Part shown: one piece after another, positions 1 to 10,594 of the stretch
Position numbering within the stretch: position 1 is the stretch's first letter
Layout of the letters: each line of letters starts with the position of its first letter
Assembly (NCBI GenBank): GCA_010015745.1
Contig: ML978173.1
Span: 186,001 to 250,000 of the forward strand
Direction: 5' to 3'
DNA: 64,000 nucleotides
DNA from: Setomelanomma holmii
Taxonomy: Eukaryota; Ascomycota; Dothideomycetes; Pleosporales; Phaeosphaeriaceae
Notes under the pieces: generated by a model
Seen by the model: only the letters and a program-made list of their open reading frames with translations
Databases searched by the model: none
What the model was told of the DNA's origin: nothing
Translations under genes and position numbers: made by a program

Positions 1-1
1 C

Positions 2-586
2 GTTGATCATGTGTTCGAATTGCCCAATGACATCCATGGGGATTGATGGTTTGCCATTAAACGTCGTGCTAACCGGTTTGCAACGGTCAGCCAAGACTTC
101 AAGGAGATCGTGCCCAAGGCTCTATACAAGCAGAACAAAGTCGTCATCAAGCCTGATATACCCCAATATCTCCCGCCAGACCGACCACCTCGTGAGGCGA
201 ATCCAGATATCATGATCTCATACCCGACTGTGGATCAAAGCCACTGGATTGGAGAGCTTGAGTTTCAGGTATATCTGATGTATCCGCATGATCAAGGGGA
301 AAGCATCCAGATTCAGTGGCTCCAGAAACTTGCTTCTGGGACATTGGGCTATGAGAACCTGGACACACTTCGGATTGTATTCCGGGATCTCCGTAACTAC
401 GAATTCAACGTCCACGAAGTTCAGTCCTTCGTGCTAGCTCTTCAAGAGCGCCTAGCACGTCCTCTACAGTTCGAGGTCAAGACATTGATAACTGTGATCG
501 ACGGACATTGCTGCCCTGGTAACGGTTGTTCGTACAATAATCCCATCATTTGCCAATCCCATGCACGGCTTTGCAACTTGCTTTAG
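2..586 (+). pseudogene. F-box-like protein, partial at the left edge, with an in-frame stop
   Basis: One frame is open from the window edge and reads FELPNDIHGD, then a TGA at 44-46, then continues in the same frame with RANRFATVSQDF and on to a TAG at 584-586. The stretch across the stop fits the F-box pattern (LP-x-ei...RxsxVSrdFkeiV), which binds Skp1 in SCF ubiquitin ligases. The C-terminal part has a LDTLRIVFRDL segment of the kind seen in hypothetical F-box-like proteins of Dothideomycetes. The first ATG after the stop (110) would leave 158 residues without the F-box start. Either the gene is nonsense-mutated, the TGA is a sequence error, or a splice site lies outside the window. Family assignment is inference. 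Confidence 0.4.
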
Positions 587-815
587 ATGCATCCGTAAGA
601 AGTCATAAGCCAGCCCTCAGTAGTCAAGACCCACGTGGAGCGGTAGCTCAGGAGTATACTTGAGCATTGTTTCACTTTGTGTACCAATGAATGAGCATTC
701 AACCATATCCCAATCAATCATGGAGCATTTCCATTCTGAACATGACTCTGCCGTGAACATCTGACCTTACTGAAAAGATAACAAGATTTCCTTCCCACGA
801 CATGATTGATGTTCA

Positions 816-1553
816 TCAGAAGCGGCGAGAGATAAGGTTGGCAGCGCGATAGTCCGCATCCATGACCGCCTGCTTGATCATCGGATGATCCTTAAGAAAA
901 TCCGCCAGCGCCGCGATGGAAGCCGCGTTGAATTCGCCGCGACGACGCAGGTAGGCAAGACGCTCGCCCAAGCCAGTGACCATGTCGTCTTTTGGACCAA
1001 TGGCGCAGCGCTCCATGAGACCGCACTCCTCAGGGTTTGGTGTGCGATCGCGAAGACCATCCTTGTAAGTCCTCTGGAAGTGACGAATGTACTGATGCAT
1101 ACTCAGCTCGTACGCAGCGTGGCGGACCTTGATGAGTCGTAATGGCGATGCAGGAACGCTGACGCCCCACTTGCCGTTGCCATTAAGGATGGACTTGACC
1201 CAGCCCAGAAGAACATCAACGGCTTGTGCGTCGATAGTTGTCGAAGTGATCTTGACCTGTTTGGCATCCGGGTGCGCCTCGAAGTGTTCGCGAAACATGC
1301 GGGAGACGACGACGAGAGCGAGCTTCGGGGAGGTGCCGATGATGTTGCCGGCATCGTCAACAACATCGACGTCGCCTCCAGCGAACAACTCCCTGCGCGC
1401 AGTACCTGACCACGCGCAGATATTGCTGCCGTCTTTGAGTGTGTTCATCATATCGATAGTCTTGCGGACCTGGATGTAGGCAGGGAGCGTCGCAGTGTAG
1501 CCACGGGACTTGTAGTTCGCGCCGTCCGTCATGTTTTCGTTTGCTGGAGGCAT
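816..1553 (-). CDS. BTB-like domain protein (paralogue 1)
   Basis: Single-exon gene of 245 residues; the ATG sits in a good context (CAAACAATGCC). It shares a block layout with two other genes in this window: a (K)DG/D-x-x-x-x-W motif (LKDGSNICAW, about residues 39-48), 19 residues further a variable loop, then PKLALVVVSRMFREHF (about 76-91), a V-LL-W helix, and a C-terminal helical part with YLRRRGEF. The pattern of a short beta strand, then LALVxxSxxFRxxF and a later helix resembles the BTB/POZ fold used for dimerisation and Cullin-3 adaptor work, but sequence identity to classical BTB is weak. No signal peptide or membrane segment. A nuclear or cytosolic role is inferred from the fold only. 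Confidence 0.7.
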   Translation of the reverse strand: MPPANENMTDGANYKSRGYTATLPAYIQVRKTIDMMNTLKDGSNICAWSGTARRELFAGGDVDVVDDAGNIIGTSPKLALVVVSRMFREHFEAHPDAKQVKITSTTIDAQAVDVLLGWVKSILNGNGKWGVSVPASPLRLIKVRHAAYELSMHQYIRHFQRTYKDGLRDRTPNPEECGLMERCAIGPKDDMVTGLGERLAYLRRRGEFNAASIAALADFLKDHPMIKQAVMDADYRAANLISRRF

Positions 1554-2126
1554 TGTTTGTGATGTGATCTGCAGGGTAGTTGGTTAAATGCTTGTGGAGC
1601 GTATTTGAAGTGCTGGGTTGAAGAGGCAATGAAAGTGGACCGTCAGGGGATGTTGATAGAGAGACTGCTAGTGTGGTTGGGGGTGTTTATATAACGCATG
1701 GGGCCGATTACTGCATTCACTCGCAGTGTAGAGCAGCGTTTGATAAAAGCTGCGATGACAATCGCGCTGGGGAAGCATGATTCATGCACGTGCTCGATCA
1801 CGAATTCAATTCTTTTTTCACCTGACCTTCGTGGCCGTGGGCGTGATTGGTATGAAATATCAATGGCTCTACATACTCCAAGATCTTCAGAATAGACATA
1901 GATTGGAAAGTTACCGAGTCCACCTTTTGGCCAAGCCGCTTCTCCATGAAAGCTTCCTAATCATCTTGACTCTTGGATCATCCTTCAACTCATAACGCTA
2001 TGTTGGTGTAGAATAGATGCTCACTGATCTACACGGAAGACTTCACGTCTTTGAGACCGCGAACGAATCGGCCGGGCTTCCAGATTGAGAATGATACTAA
2101 TACAAGTCAGCGTTGCCCTACTACAA
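1554..2126. other. Intergenic, no gene seen
   Basis: Shared upstream region of paralogue 1 and downstream region of the small secreted protein gene, which is read on the same strand. Only short unsupported ORFs are present. A TATATAAAC-like element on the minus strand near 1689-1694 lies upstream of the ATG at 1553 and could be its core promoter. Confidence 0.4.
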
Positions 2127-2481
2127 TCAAAAGCTTTTCATACCAAAGCCGCAGCCAGAGGTACTGCTGGTCTTGACATTGCAACCATCCAGGAGTTCAC
2201 CCTTAATCATGCAGGCGCCATGGCTCCAGTTCACAAATTGGCGGGAGCCATCATGATCTATCAATACTTGTCAGGCCTTTGATTCGACTTGTAGATTCTG
2301 ATACTAGAGTACCTTTAGGTTCGGAATGCCGCACATGGAAGTCGCCAATGGCAGACGAGTGAGCAGTGAGGAAGCAGGCATCAATGCCTAATCGCTAGAT
2401 CAGTATAATTAAGGACCGCAACAGGTTACTGCACATACCCGTAGCAAGCCCAACTGCGGCGAAGAGGGTCGAGAGCTTCAT
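2127..2481 (-). CDS. Small secreted cysteine-containing protein (candidate effector)
   Basis: Three exons: 2481-2439, 2387-2313 and 2266-2127, giving 85 residues. The introns are 51 and 46 bases; the first starts GTATGT and ends TTAG, the second starts GTACTC and ends ACAAG with a CTGAC branch site. The N-terminus MKLSTLFAAVGLATG is a textbook secretion signal, with cleavage likely between residues 15 and 19. The mature chain of about 67 residues has four cysteines (ACF, GAC, DGC, SGC), enough for two disulfides, and no recognised domain. Without the second splice the frame ends after 59 residues. Size, signal and cysteines match fungal effector or antimicrobial candidates, but no function is shown. 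The open antisense frame over exon 3 is a shadow. Confidence 0.6.
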
Positions 2482-3358
2482 GATGTCGTATCAGAGAATC
2501 GAGATTGGGAGATGGGAGGCTAAGAGCTGGGGAAGCTTGACTGTGGTCTTCTTTTTCTCGGGGACAATCTCGAACAGTATATATAGGTCGAGGCCATGCG
2601 ACACAGCTGCACATGAACGATGACAGTATCAAGGTTGTGCGAAGATACCACGAGCTATGATGGACGAAGTACCTTTCGGCGAACTCTGAACTCTGACTAG
2701 ATGAAGTCGATATTCGCTCCGTCACGGTAGACGTGTAGTGCCAAGCGATACATTGGTCCATGTTATTCTAAGAGATATCTCAGCAGTGTCATGGCGATGT
2801 GTCCACCAGATTTGCGTATTTTGAAAAAGCTCCGTGTTCTCCACCTCCTGCAATCGGTAAGTCGATGCGAAGGGCTACATACCTTCTCCTCATATGTTCC
2901 ACGCCAATCCGTCTTGGCGACCATAGGTCATCTCGCTAAAATCGCTATAAAAGATCTGATATGACATGTTAGCTATATTGTACCCTGGCATGATCTAGCT
3001 GCGCCACCAATGTCGGTGGAAAGCAAGCCGAGACGCGGGATGAAACGATAGCCGAGTATGCGGACCTAGCATAAATTACCTTTTGATGTTCTGCTAGCTG
3101 AGTGCCACTAAATGCCGGCAAGCTGGCGGTAAAAATGTATATGGCTGGCCGGTCTGGCTCAAGATTGGACTAGTCGCGCTGAGCTCGATTTAACTCTGGA
3201 AACATCGGATTAGGAAGTCTTCGAAAGCACTAAGTACCTTCTGAAGCTATGCGGACGACGGTATTTGACTCGAGTTGGGGTCTTGCATATCCGATTCGCC
3301 TCCCAACAATCACGAAATAGACCATCGTGTGGTCTTGTATGGCCTCCAACCTGCGAGC
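2482..3358. other. Intergenic, no gene seen
   Basis: About 0.9 kb between the small secreted protein gene and the end of the GH105 pseudogene, both on the minus strand. No supported ORF. An element reading TATATAG on the minus strand near 2579-2585 lies about 100 bases upstream of the secreted protein ATG and may be its TATA box. Confidence 0.4.
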
Positions 3359-4557
3359 TCAGGCTTTGCAATACCCCGCACAAATGCAGTCCCTGTATGT
3401 AGCATACAACAGTACCGCAAAGCTCTGTGCTTCGGGACTTGTGTTGTCGTACGGAGAGGTCTCCGTGTACTTGTAAGGGTTGATGGCAGGACAAAGTGTA
3501 CTATTCGGTCCAACGGCTTTGACCACATCTGCACGACGTGCACCTGCCCATGCCAGGTACTGAGATCTGGCAAAGACGTTTGGCGCTAGCACGGCTATTC
3601 GGTATACGTTTACCATGGTCATTGCAGTACCTGCAGCCTCCAGCAAAGTTGACGCATTGCTGATGTAATTTCGCAGGAGCCCGCTGCGACCTTCTGGGCC
3701 GATGCGGATAGCTCCATCGATGATCTCCTTCGCGTAACTTGTCAGCTGCTGTTGTTCAGCAGTCCAACCAGAGCTGGTTGGCCAGTGTTGGATAGTCGCG
3801 AGTACCGGGGCAATGCCTCCCAAGGCCCAGCCATTGCCAGTGCTCCAGCTACCCGCATCTGTGCGGCTACCCACAACGTGCCGCCAGAGACCTGTGCTTC
3901 TGTCCTGAAGAGCATCTCGATAGAGCAAGATTTGCTTGACAGACTCGCCTATGAGAGTTTCGTTCTTCACTGCGACGCCTTGCTTGGCTAGCGTAGGCGG
4001 AACCATATAGATGAAGTCCGACTATAGCATAGTGGAGTCGTAGGGATGGCTAATAGCGCCGTTCGAGTATCGAGGCACGTTGTTTAGCAGCTCATTGACT
4101 TGACGTGTAGTAGCTGCAGAGTATGTGGACGAGTCTGACTGCCCTAACAGGATGGCGGCAACGCCTAAGGATGCCAGATCACTCGCGCTCACTGGAATCA
4201 AGTTAGCTTCGAAACTCGATTCGTGTTGAGGCCCAGCATCTTACCGACCGCTACCGTCAAAGTATCACTGCCTGTTTTGATGTACCGCTTTACATAAGTT
4301 GTGGCCGCTGTGGCTTGCTTTGGTATGTCGCCATTCGGGAAGGCCGTGTCGCAGAAGACTGATACCAGAGGATCGGAGAGCTCGAGTAATGCCTCGGCTT
4401 AAGTTCCTTACTACCAGTTGCTCTTTGCCTTAGATTCAGCCAAGTCTGACACTATCTTCACATCAAAGCCAATGTTGACGTCTCGTACACAGACTGTGGC
4501 TCCGGGCGCCCGAAGGTCTAGGAATGCAAGGAGTGTTGCGAGTGTTACTAGCATCAT
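3359..4557 (-). pseudogene. Decayed secreted GH105 (unsaturated rhamnogalacturonyl hydrolase-like) gene
   Basis: The frame starts MMLVTLATLLAFL (signal peptide), runs through AEALLELSDPLVS, a spliceable 53-base intron (4244-4192, GTAAGA...GCTAAC...CAG), then SDFIYMVPP, STGNGWALGGI and a C-terminal YKYTETSPYDNTSPEAQ block. These are hallmarks of the fungal six-hairpin GH88/GH105 family, which removes unsaturated uronic acid from rhamnogalacturonan oligomers made by pectate/RG lyases. Four in-frame stops interrupt it: TAG 4411-4413, TAA 4408-4410, TAA 4399-4401 and TAG 4022-4024; the last replaces the Trp expected before SDF. The 215-codon remnant after the last stop has no start of its own. 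At least the TGG-to-TAG changes are G-to-A, compatible with RIP-like or spontaneous C:G to T:A change. The gene cannot give a full enzyme. Confidence 0.8.
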
Positions 4558-5112
4558 CGTGTGAAAATGAGGTCAGTCTAAAACGGTGTTGGTGGCGATG
4601 CCTCTGTTGTGCTATGGAGTGTTGTCAATCGAACCTGAGCATCATCGAGGACACCGGTCTTCCTCATTTGTATGTTATATGTAATGTCATGGGCGTCCCC
4701 AAGCCTTTCCAAATCGTGCAATAATGTCGGAACCATCTAGTCCGTTCATCGAGCTTAGTTCCGGAGCTAGTACTACCGAAGGGTGCTGCGTAATCTAAAG
4801 TGATTGCTGGCCTGAGCGAAAATATCGTAGCTCGCTCCCTCGTGTGTATGTTCGGTGGCGAATGAGTGGTGTGTGCTCGTAGCTGCTGTTTAACAACTTT
4901 TCTAGTCGCTTATAGCTCAATTTGATTGTGGCTTGATGTTTCCGAACCATAAAGACAATCGTCAGATCACAATGCGGGCCTGCACCGAAGGTATTAGCGA
5001 GAGAACCCAACCGTTCCGAGGTATTCTCTTGTCTCGAAGGATAAGGTACAGCACTCTGTAAAGCGAGGTCAACGATATTCTCACCATCTCCACGATACTG
5101 AACAAGAGCACC
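4558..5112. other. Divergent intergenic region, no gene seen
   Basis: About 550 bases between the GH105 pseudogene (minus) and BTB-like paralogue 2 (plus). It would have held both promoters. No supported ORF or repeat. Confidence 0.4.
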
Positions 5113-5904
5113 ATGACTCTAGCCGAGCAGCAAGCTGATACACAACTCGATCCAAGGGTCATCGACTCATCGACTCGTCAACTTTTAAGACTGCTCACTT
5201 TTCAATTACCAGACACTATAACAATCAGGCCTGAGACTCGAGCAGCATTGCAGGTCCAGCACACTTTGTCGTTAATCGAATCAATACCCTCGGGAGACGA
5301 CCTACGAGGTTGGACGCCAAAAGCCCAACGAGCTCTTCGCATCGGTGAGATTGTCTTTTGTACAGTCGGCGAGGAGTCTGCGAGCAACCAGGTGTTCGTC
5401 GCACAGAAGCTGTCGCTTCTCGTAGCTTCACAAGCGCTTCAGCATATAATCGTCGAGGAGCCTGAGGTGGTTGAGATTCATCTTGCCGGTCCCGGCTTCG
5501 CACCATCTGCGATCGCCGTCCTCTGCTACTGGCTCAACTCAGTTTGCGATTGGAGCTCGGAAGCGACTTCCTGCTTGCTCTGTCCTGCTGATGTATGCCA
5601 GGCGCTCGAGCTGCAGCACAACGCTCAGCCACTGAGTATAGATCAATACACCAAGACAATCGAGAATCACTATTTTTGTGGCATCTGGGAGCGGATTCCG
5701 TCCCTGGAGGAAGCATTCGCCGTGTCCTACAACACTTTCGAGGCCAATGATCCAGTTCTGAACGCATGGGTTTCTCGAATCGTGTACCTGCAACGTGTGC
5801 TGGAGCTTCCACCAAAGTACTTGCAAGGACTCCGTCTTATCCTTGCAATTGAAGAGCATCGGAAGCTGCTTCGCGCATTAGACAATGCAGTCATGATTTT
5901 CTGA
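5113..5904 (+). CDS. BTB-like domain protein (paralogue 2)
   Basis: Single exon, 263 residues, ATG in a strong context (GCACCATGA). It has the same order of blocks as paralogue 1: DDLRGW near residue 60, exactly 19 residues to the variable loop, then QKLSLLVASQALQHI, a short strand, a VLCYWLNSV helix, and a C-terminal helical part with VYLQRVLELP. No signal peptide or membrane helix. It lies on the opposite strand to paralogue 1 and about 280 bases upstream of paralogue 3 in the same orientation, so a local duplication history is likely. The function is unknown; an adaptor or dimerisation role is inferred only from the BTB-like layout. Confidence 0.7.
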   Translation: MTLAEQQADTQLDPRVIDSSTRQLLRLLTFQLPDTITIRPETRAALQVQHTLSLIESIPSGDDLRGWTPKAQRALRIGEIVFCTVGEESASNQVFVAQKLSLLVASQALQHIIVEEPEVVEIHLAGPGFAPSAIAVLCYWLNSVCDWSSEATSCLLCPADVCQALELQHNAQPLSIDQYTKTIENHYFCGIWERIPSLEEAFAVSYNTFEANDPVLNAWVSRIVYLQRVLELPPKYLQGLRLILAIEEHRKLLRALDNAVMIF

Positions 5905-6184
5905 GGCCTCTGTATTGTCATAGTGACTGGCGAGGTGAATGTGACGCTAATCAAAAAGGGATTGCGCTGCCCGGCGGGCTGTGCACCGAGCTTCCCGCGG
6001 AGGTTCACTAGATATCAATTCACTCCGAAGTGCCGGCGGCGGCCTAGCGCTCCCTTTGGTACATAATCAGTACTCTCCCGATCTTTACTCACCACGAACA
6101 GTTCTCGACCGCCAATACAGCAACCGCAACTCAACCCGAATCAAGAACAACTGCATACTCTTGCGCACTCAAAACTTCGACATC

Positions 6185-6951
6185 ATGTCCAACAACGGCT
6201 ACAACACCCAGCGTAGGCGCCGCCACCAGGCCCAACCCCGCGGATTCGCTGCCGGCCTCGCACCTGAAGGCCAAATCAACAAGGTCTTGGCCGATATCAA
6301 CAACCTCAAGGACGGCCGAGATCTCCGCAATTGGTCTCCTTCTGCGCGCGCAAAGAGCTTACACAGGCATTGACCATCTCGCTCGTCATCGGCAAGGAGC
6401 CTGCCATGGTAGTGCATGTCCCGAAACTTGCGCTGATCGTGGCGTCGCCGGTCGTTCGCGCACACTTCGCCAAGAATCCCACAGAGCCGCAGGCCAAATT
6501 CACACATCCTGATGTGTCGCTTGAGTCCGTTCGTCAGATTGCAAAGTGGCTCAGAGAGGTCTGCAACAAGCCAGCGTTTTCCGAGCTTCCAATTCCTCAG
6601 GATCCCGAGGAGGCATTGAAGCTGCGTCTGACAGCCCACACGCTCGGCATGGAGCGCTACGTTGAGCACTTCGAGACATATTTTCTCGAACACGTCAACG
6701 TCCGCTTTCCTAGCCTGCAGTACATCACTGAGATCGTCGAAAATACGCGCGAGAAGGATGATCCGATCTTGGTGTCGCTGGCAAGCCTATTGAGCTACCT
6801 CTGTCGCTACCACAAGGTCTCGCAGGAGAAAGAGATTGAGTTCGCAGAACTCTTGGCGGAGAACAAGTACAGCCATCTTCTGGACGCGGTGGATGAGGAG
6901 AAGGTCAAGGCGCTAGCTGGAGGAGGTTGGAGCGAGGAGTGGAAAGTGTGA
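6185..6951 (+). pseudogene. BTB-like domain protein (paralogue 3) with a frameshift
   Basis: The ATG at 6185 (GACATCATGTCC) opens a frame through LKDGRDLRNWSPSAR that stops at 6373. The rest of the protein (VHVPKLALIVASPVVRAHF, REVCNKP, YVEHFETYFLEH, LSYLCRYHK) sits in the next frame and ends at 6951. The switch falls in a GCGCGCGC-type run at 6342-6351. Dropping one GC pair restores a 254-residue protein in which the spacing from the conserved Trp to the loop is 19 residues, as in paralogues 1 and 2. No intron of usable size fits the gap. It is therefore either a genuine 2-base slippage mutation or an assembly error; the downstream part looks otherwise well conserved. Confidence 0.65.
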
Positions 6952-8270
6952 CTGATCACACTACCAGCAGTTGCTCGGATGCCGAAGGATAGGAGGACAT
7001 GGAGGATCAGGAAAGCAGTTGTTCACACACAACTCACAATCCTCATGGGTCGCAGTCGCGCGACGTCGAGCTGAAGCATTCCAAAGTTGCAGTCGTCAAG
7101 AGCAATGCCGGTATCTGGACAGTAGAGTTGATGTAGAGAAAAGACCACAACGTCATCATCGAATTTTACTTGCGCGGTATGCTGTGATGTTCTTCCTCAT
7201 TCCTGACGAAGAAGAGTATTTATCGCGTTTAAAGACACGTCGTTGTACGATATTACTTGCAATAAAGTCTTTCCAGTGAAGTCATATTCGAGGACGAAGG
7301 CTTGGAAATCTCAGCACTTGTTTTCGCGTCCTTAGCGGCTTGGCATCTCTCGAAGCCTAAACGGCCCATCCTTCCCTCTTTGTCCTTGACACTCGACATC
7401 GTGCATCGATAAGGCGCCCCTTTCAAGTCGTGGTTCACAGTTCTCGTTGCATATCTCAATCGATATCGGCCAGCTATACCTTATCCTCACAAGTTCAGGC
7501 AACACTTGTGGCTTCGTAACCATTTTTACGCAGCTCATTTCAACTGCTTCTCTCCACATTCAATACGCGAGCTTTGGAGATGTGCTTCGCTCTTTGTAGC
7601 TAGCAGTCATCTAGAGATCCGCAGCTGTGGATGGCTGTGTGATCGTTCGCAACGATGACTGCTAGCTTGGTGACATTCTGGCATGGAGAACGACAACGCT
7701 GGCTATTATGGCGAAGGTTTCTTCATGTCGAACCGCTACGACCACGCCCTCTTCTTGCACCAAATCCTTAGGTCCTTCAGGCCTTGTACGGGAACACGCC
7801 GCACATGTAGCGGTTCCTGTCCCGGTTTGTGGGACGGAGTACGGCGCGCCTGGCCGAAAACTTGAGATCGTCAACTCCGCAACTGGAGTGTTACCTGCAG
7901 TAGCACCGACTTCTGCATGCAACACCAGGTCTTGGCCTTGCTGCGAAGCCGTTGTCGAGGCACCAAACAAGCATCTCACGGGGCCGATCTCCATCTCCGC
8001 ATCTTTCCGCCCGGCTAAACTCCGCACTTGATCGATCATCCTACCAGATCTAGCAGTTGATCCGCCCACGGACCAATCGATGGATTTTCCGCCTCGTCAC
8101 GCAACAGGCGAAGTTTGTTTGTTGACCCCAGCTTCTTCTCCGCTTTCCCCTCATTCAAGCCGGTCGAACTGCAGCACGCACTAAGCATGCTGGCAGACTT
8201 CGATGCGGCTGACATATATTGGAGGTACCTCGGTCGCCTTGCAAAATGTGCTGAACGGTTATCTTTGGAC
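6952..8270. other. Intergenic, no gene supported
   Basis: 1.3 kb between BTB-like paralogue 3 and the alpha-galactosidase. A 136-codon frame on the minus strand (7662-8069) and a 107-codon frame on plus (7708-8031) overlap each other and neither has a motif, intron or conserved feature I recognise, so neither is called. The last few hundred bases should hold the alpha-galactosidase promoter; a GACATATATTGG segment near 8210 is about 60 bases upstream of its ATG. Confidence 0.4.
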
Positions 8271-10594
8271 ATGGCTTTCACGAAATGGGCTGTTGTGTTG
8301 ACGTTGTGTGCAGGAGCAGTCGTTGGGCAGAATGGTATGCTTGATGCGGAGACGTTAACCGGGAAAGGTTGCTGATTAGTACAGCAATCTCTGCATCGGG
8401 TACAAACTTTACGCTGGCTGCGGATGGCATGTCATATCTGTTTCACGTGGACACTGACTCTGGAGATCTTGTGTCGGACCATTTTGGAGGACCGTTAAGC
8501 GACTTTACACCTCCAGCTAACATTTTGCCATGGGGTTGGAACGACGAGCTGTCAAATTTCCGCCGCGAATTCCCTGATGTAGGCCGCAGCGACTTCCGCT
8601 TGCCTGCGATACACATTGAGCATGCAGATGGCGATACAGTCTCAGCCTTCCGCTACCAATCGCACAACATCACCCAAGGAAAGCCATCAATACCAGGACT
8701 ACCGGCGACGTACGGTGGTAGCGGCGATGTCACGACCTTCATTGTGCAGCTATACGACAACGTCTCTGATGTTTCAGCCGCACTCTCGTACTCTGTCTTT
8801 CCCAAGTACAATGCAATTGCCCGGAGCTTCAGCATCACCAACCATGGTTTAACAAACGGGTCCGGCGCTATTGTCATCGAACGAGCGGCCAGCTTTAGTA
8901 CTGACTTCCCAAATGTGGATCTGGAGATGATTGAACCCCACGGAGATTGGTCACATGAGTTCCAGACCGTGCGAAGGAAGATTGACTATGGCGAGACTTC
9001 GTGAGTGCTTCCCATGGTGATGTAGGCTTTTGCTGATTTTCACAGATTTGGAAGCAAAGCAGGGTACGCATCGCATCAGCACAATCCATTCTTTGCATTA
9101 GTCTCCCCATCCACCACTGAGGGAGCTGGAGAAGCTTGGGGCTTCAATCTGGTATGGACTGGTAGCTTCGAAGCGACAGCAGAGAAGTTCTCTAATGGCT
9201 ATGTTCGTGTTATGCTCGGCTTGAACTCCTTGCACACCAGCATTCCAGTGCAGCCCGGCGAGACTTTCCAATCACCTGAGGCTGTTGCGGTCTACTCATC
9301 TCAGGGTGTCGGCGGACTTTCGCGTTCTTTCCACGACCTGTACCGTAACCATCTTTCGCGTTCCAAATTCACGAAAGAGACACGACCGATTCTGTTGAAT
9401 TCTTGGGAAGGTCTTGGCTTCGACATCAACGAGACTTCGCTGGTCAAGCTGGCAGGAGAAGCTGAAGAGCTAGGTGTACAGCTATTTGTCAACGATGACG
9501 GCTGGTTTGGTGTGGATTATCCTCGGAACAACGACTCGCTAGGTCTTGGAGACTGGACGCCGAATCCCGCCAAGTTCCCGAACGGTCTGACTCCATATGT
9601 GCAAGCAGTGAACAACTACACGGTTCTCAACTCTTCCAAGCCGTTACAGTTCGGTATCTGGGTCGAGCCTGAGATGGTAAATCCTAATTCTACGTTGTAT
9701 CACGAGCATCCGGATTGGGTCCTCTATGCGGGCAAACACCAGCGAACGCTCACGCGAAATCAACTCGTCCTGAACGTAGGTCTGCCTGAAGTCCAAGATT
9801 TCATCATCGGGTTTGTGTCACGCATTTTGGACTCAGCGAACATTCAGTACGTCAAGTGGGATAATAATCGCGGTATGCACGAGCTATCGCACCCATCAGA
9901 CAACTACAAATACATGCTTGGTCTGTACCGCGTCATTGACAATCTTACAACCAAATACCCTGATGTCCTCTGGGAAGGCTGCGCTTCCGGCGGTGGACGC
10001 TTTGATCCTGGGCTTCTTCATTATTGGTCGCAGCACTGGACGAGCGACAACACCGATGCGGCCAATCGATTGACCATTCAGATGGGCACGTCATTGGTTT
10101 ACCCACCTTCAGCCATGGGCTGCCATATCTCCGCCATTCCGAACGGCTTGACGAGCCGCAACATCAGCATTGAATACCGCGGTCACGTTGCGATGATGTG
10201 TGGCTCTTTTGGTCTCGAACTGAACCCTTCAGAGCTCTCTCCTGAAGAGGCTTCGGCAGTACCCTCCATCATGGCGGAAGCTGAGCGTGTCAACCCGGTG
10301 GTCATCAACGGGTCGTTCTACCGCCTCGCACACCCTGACAGCAGCAACTGGCCGGGTGTACAGTTTGTCAGCGGCGACGGAAGCAAGGCCGTCGTCTTTG
10401 CGTTCCAGCAACAATACATGGTCAAGCCTGCACCGCCACCACTGAGACTGGCCGGCTTGGATCCTACGGCGAAGTATAGCAATGACCTGGATAATGCGAC
10501 GTATAGCGGTGCGACGTACATGAACGGTGGACTGAATATTGCGTGGGATAGGGCGGATTATCAGAGTAAGCTGATCTGGTTGGAGAAGCAATAG
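8271..10594 (+). CDS. Secreted alpha-galactosidase, GH36 (AglC-like)
   Basis: Exons 8271-8334, 8385-9000 and 9046-10594 give 742 residues, normal for eukaryotic-type GH36 enzymes. The introns are 50 and 45 bases with GTATGC/GTGAGT donors. The signal peptide MAFTKWAVVLTLCAGAVVG is cut near QN. Conserved blocks are FVNDDGWFG, KWDNNRG with the nucleophile Asp at about residue 499, WEGCASGGGRFD, and HWTSDNTDA with the acid/base Asp near 561. The enzyme removes terminal alpha-1,6-galactose from raffinose-type sugars and galactomannan side chains outside the cell. Several NxS/T sequons agree with secretion. Fungal AglC homologues are induced by galactosides; no binding site was assigned here. Confidence 0.95.

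Noticed and set aside
640..710. TAGCTCAGGAG with a possible D arm on plus
   Set aside because: No matching acceptor stem and no acceptable T arm follow.
2085..2282. Plus-strand 65-codon frame
   Set aside because: It is antisense to exon 3 of the small secreted protein gene, which has signal peptide and splice support.
6341..6357. Programmed -1 frameshift in BTB-like paralogue 3
   Set aside because: No X-XXY-YYZ slippery heptamer occurs; a GC-unit slip explains the data better.
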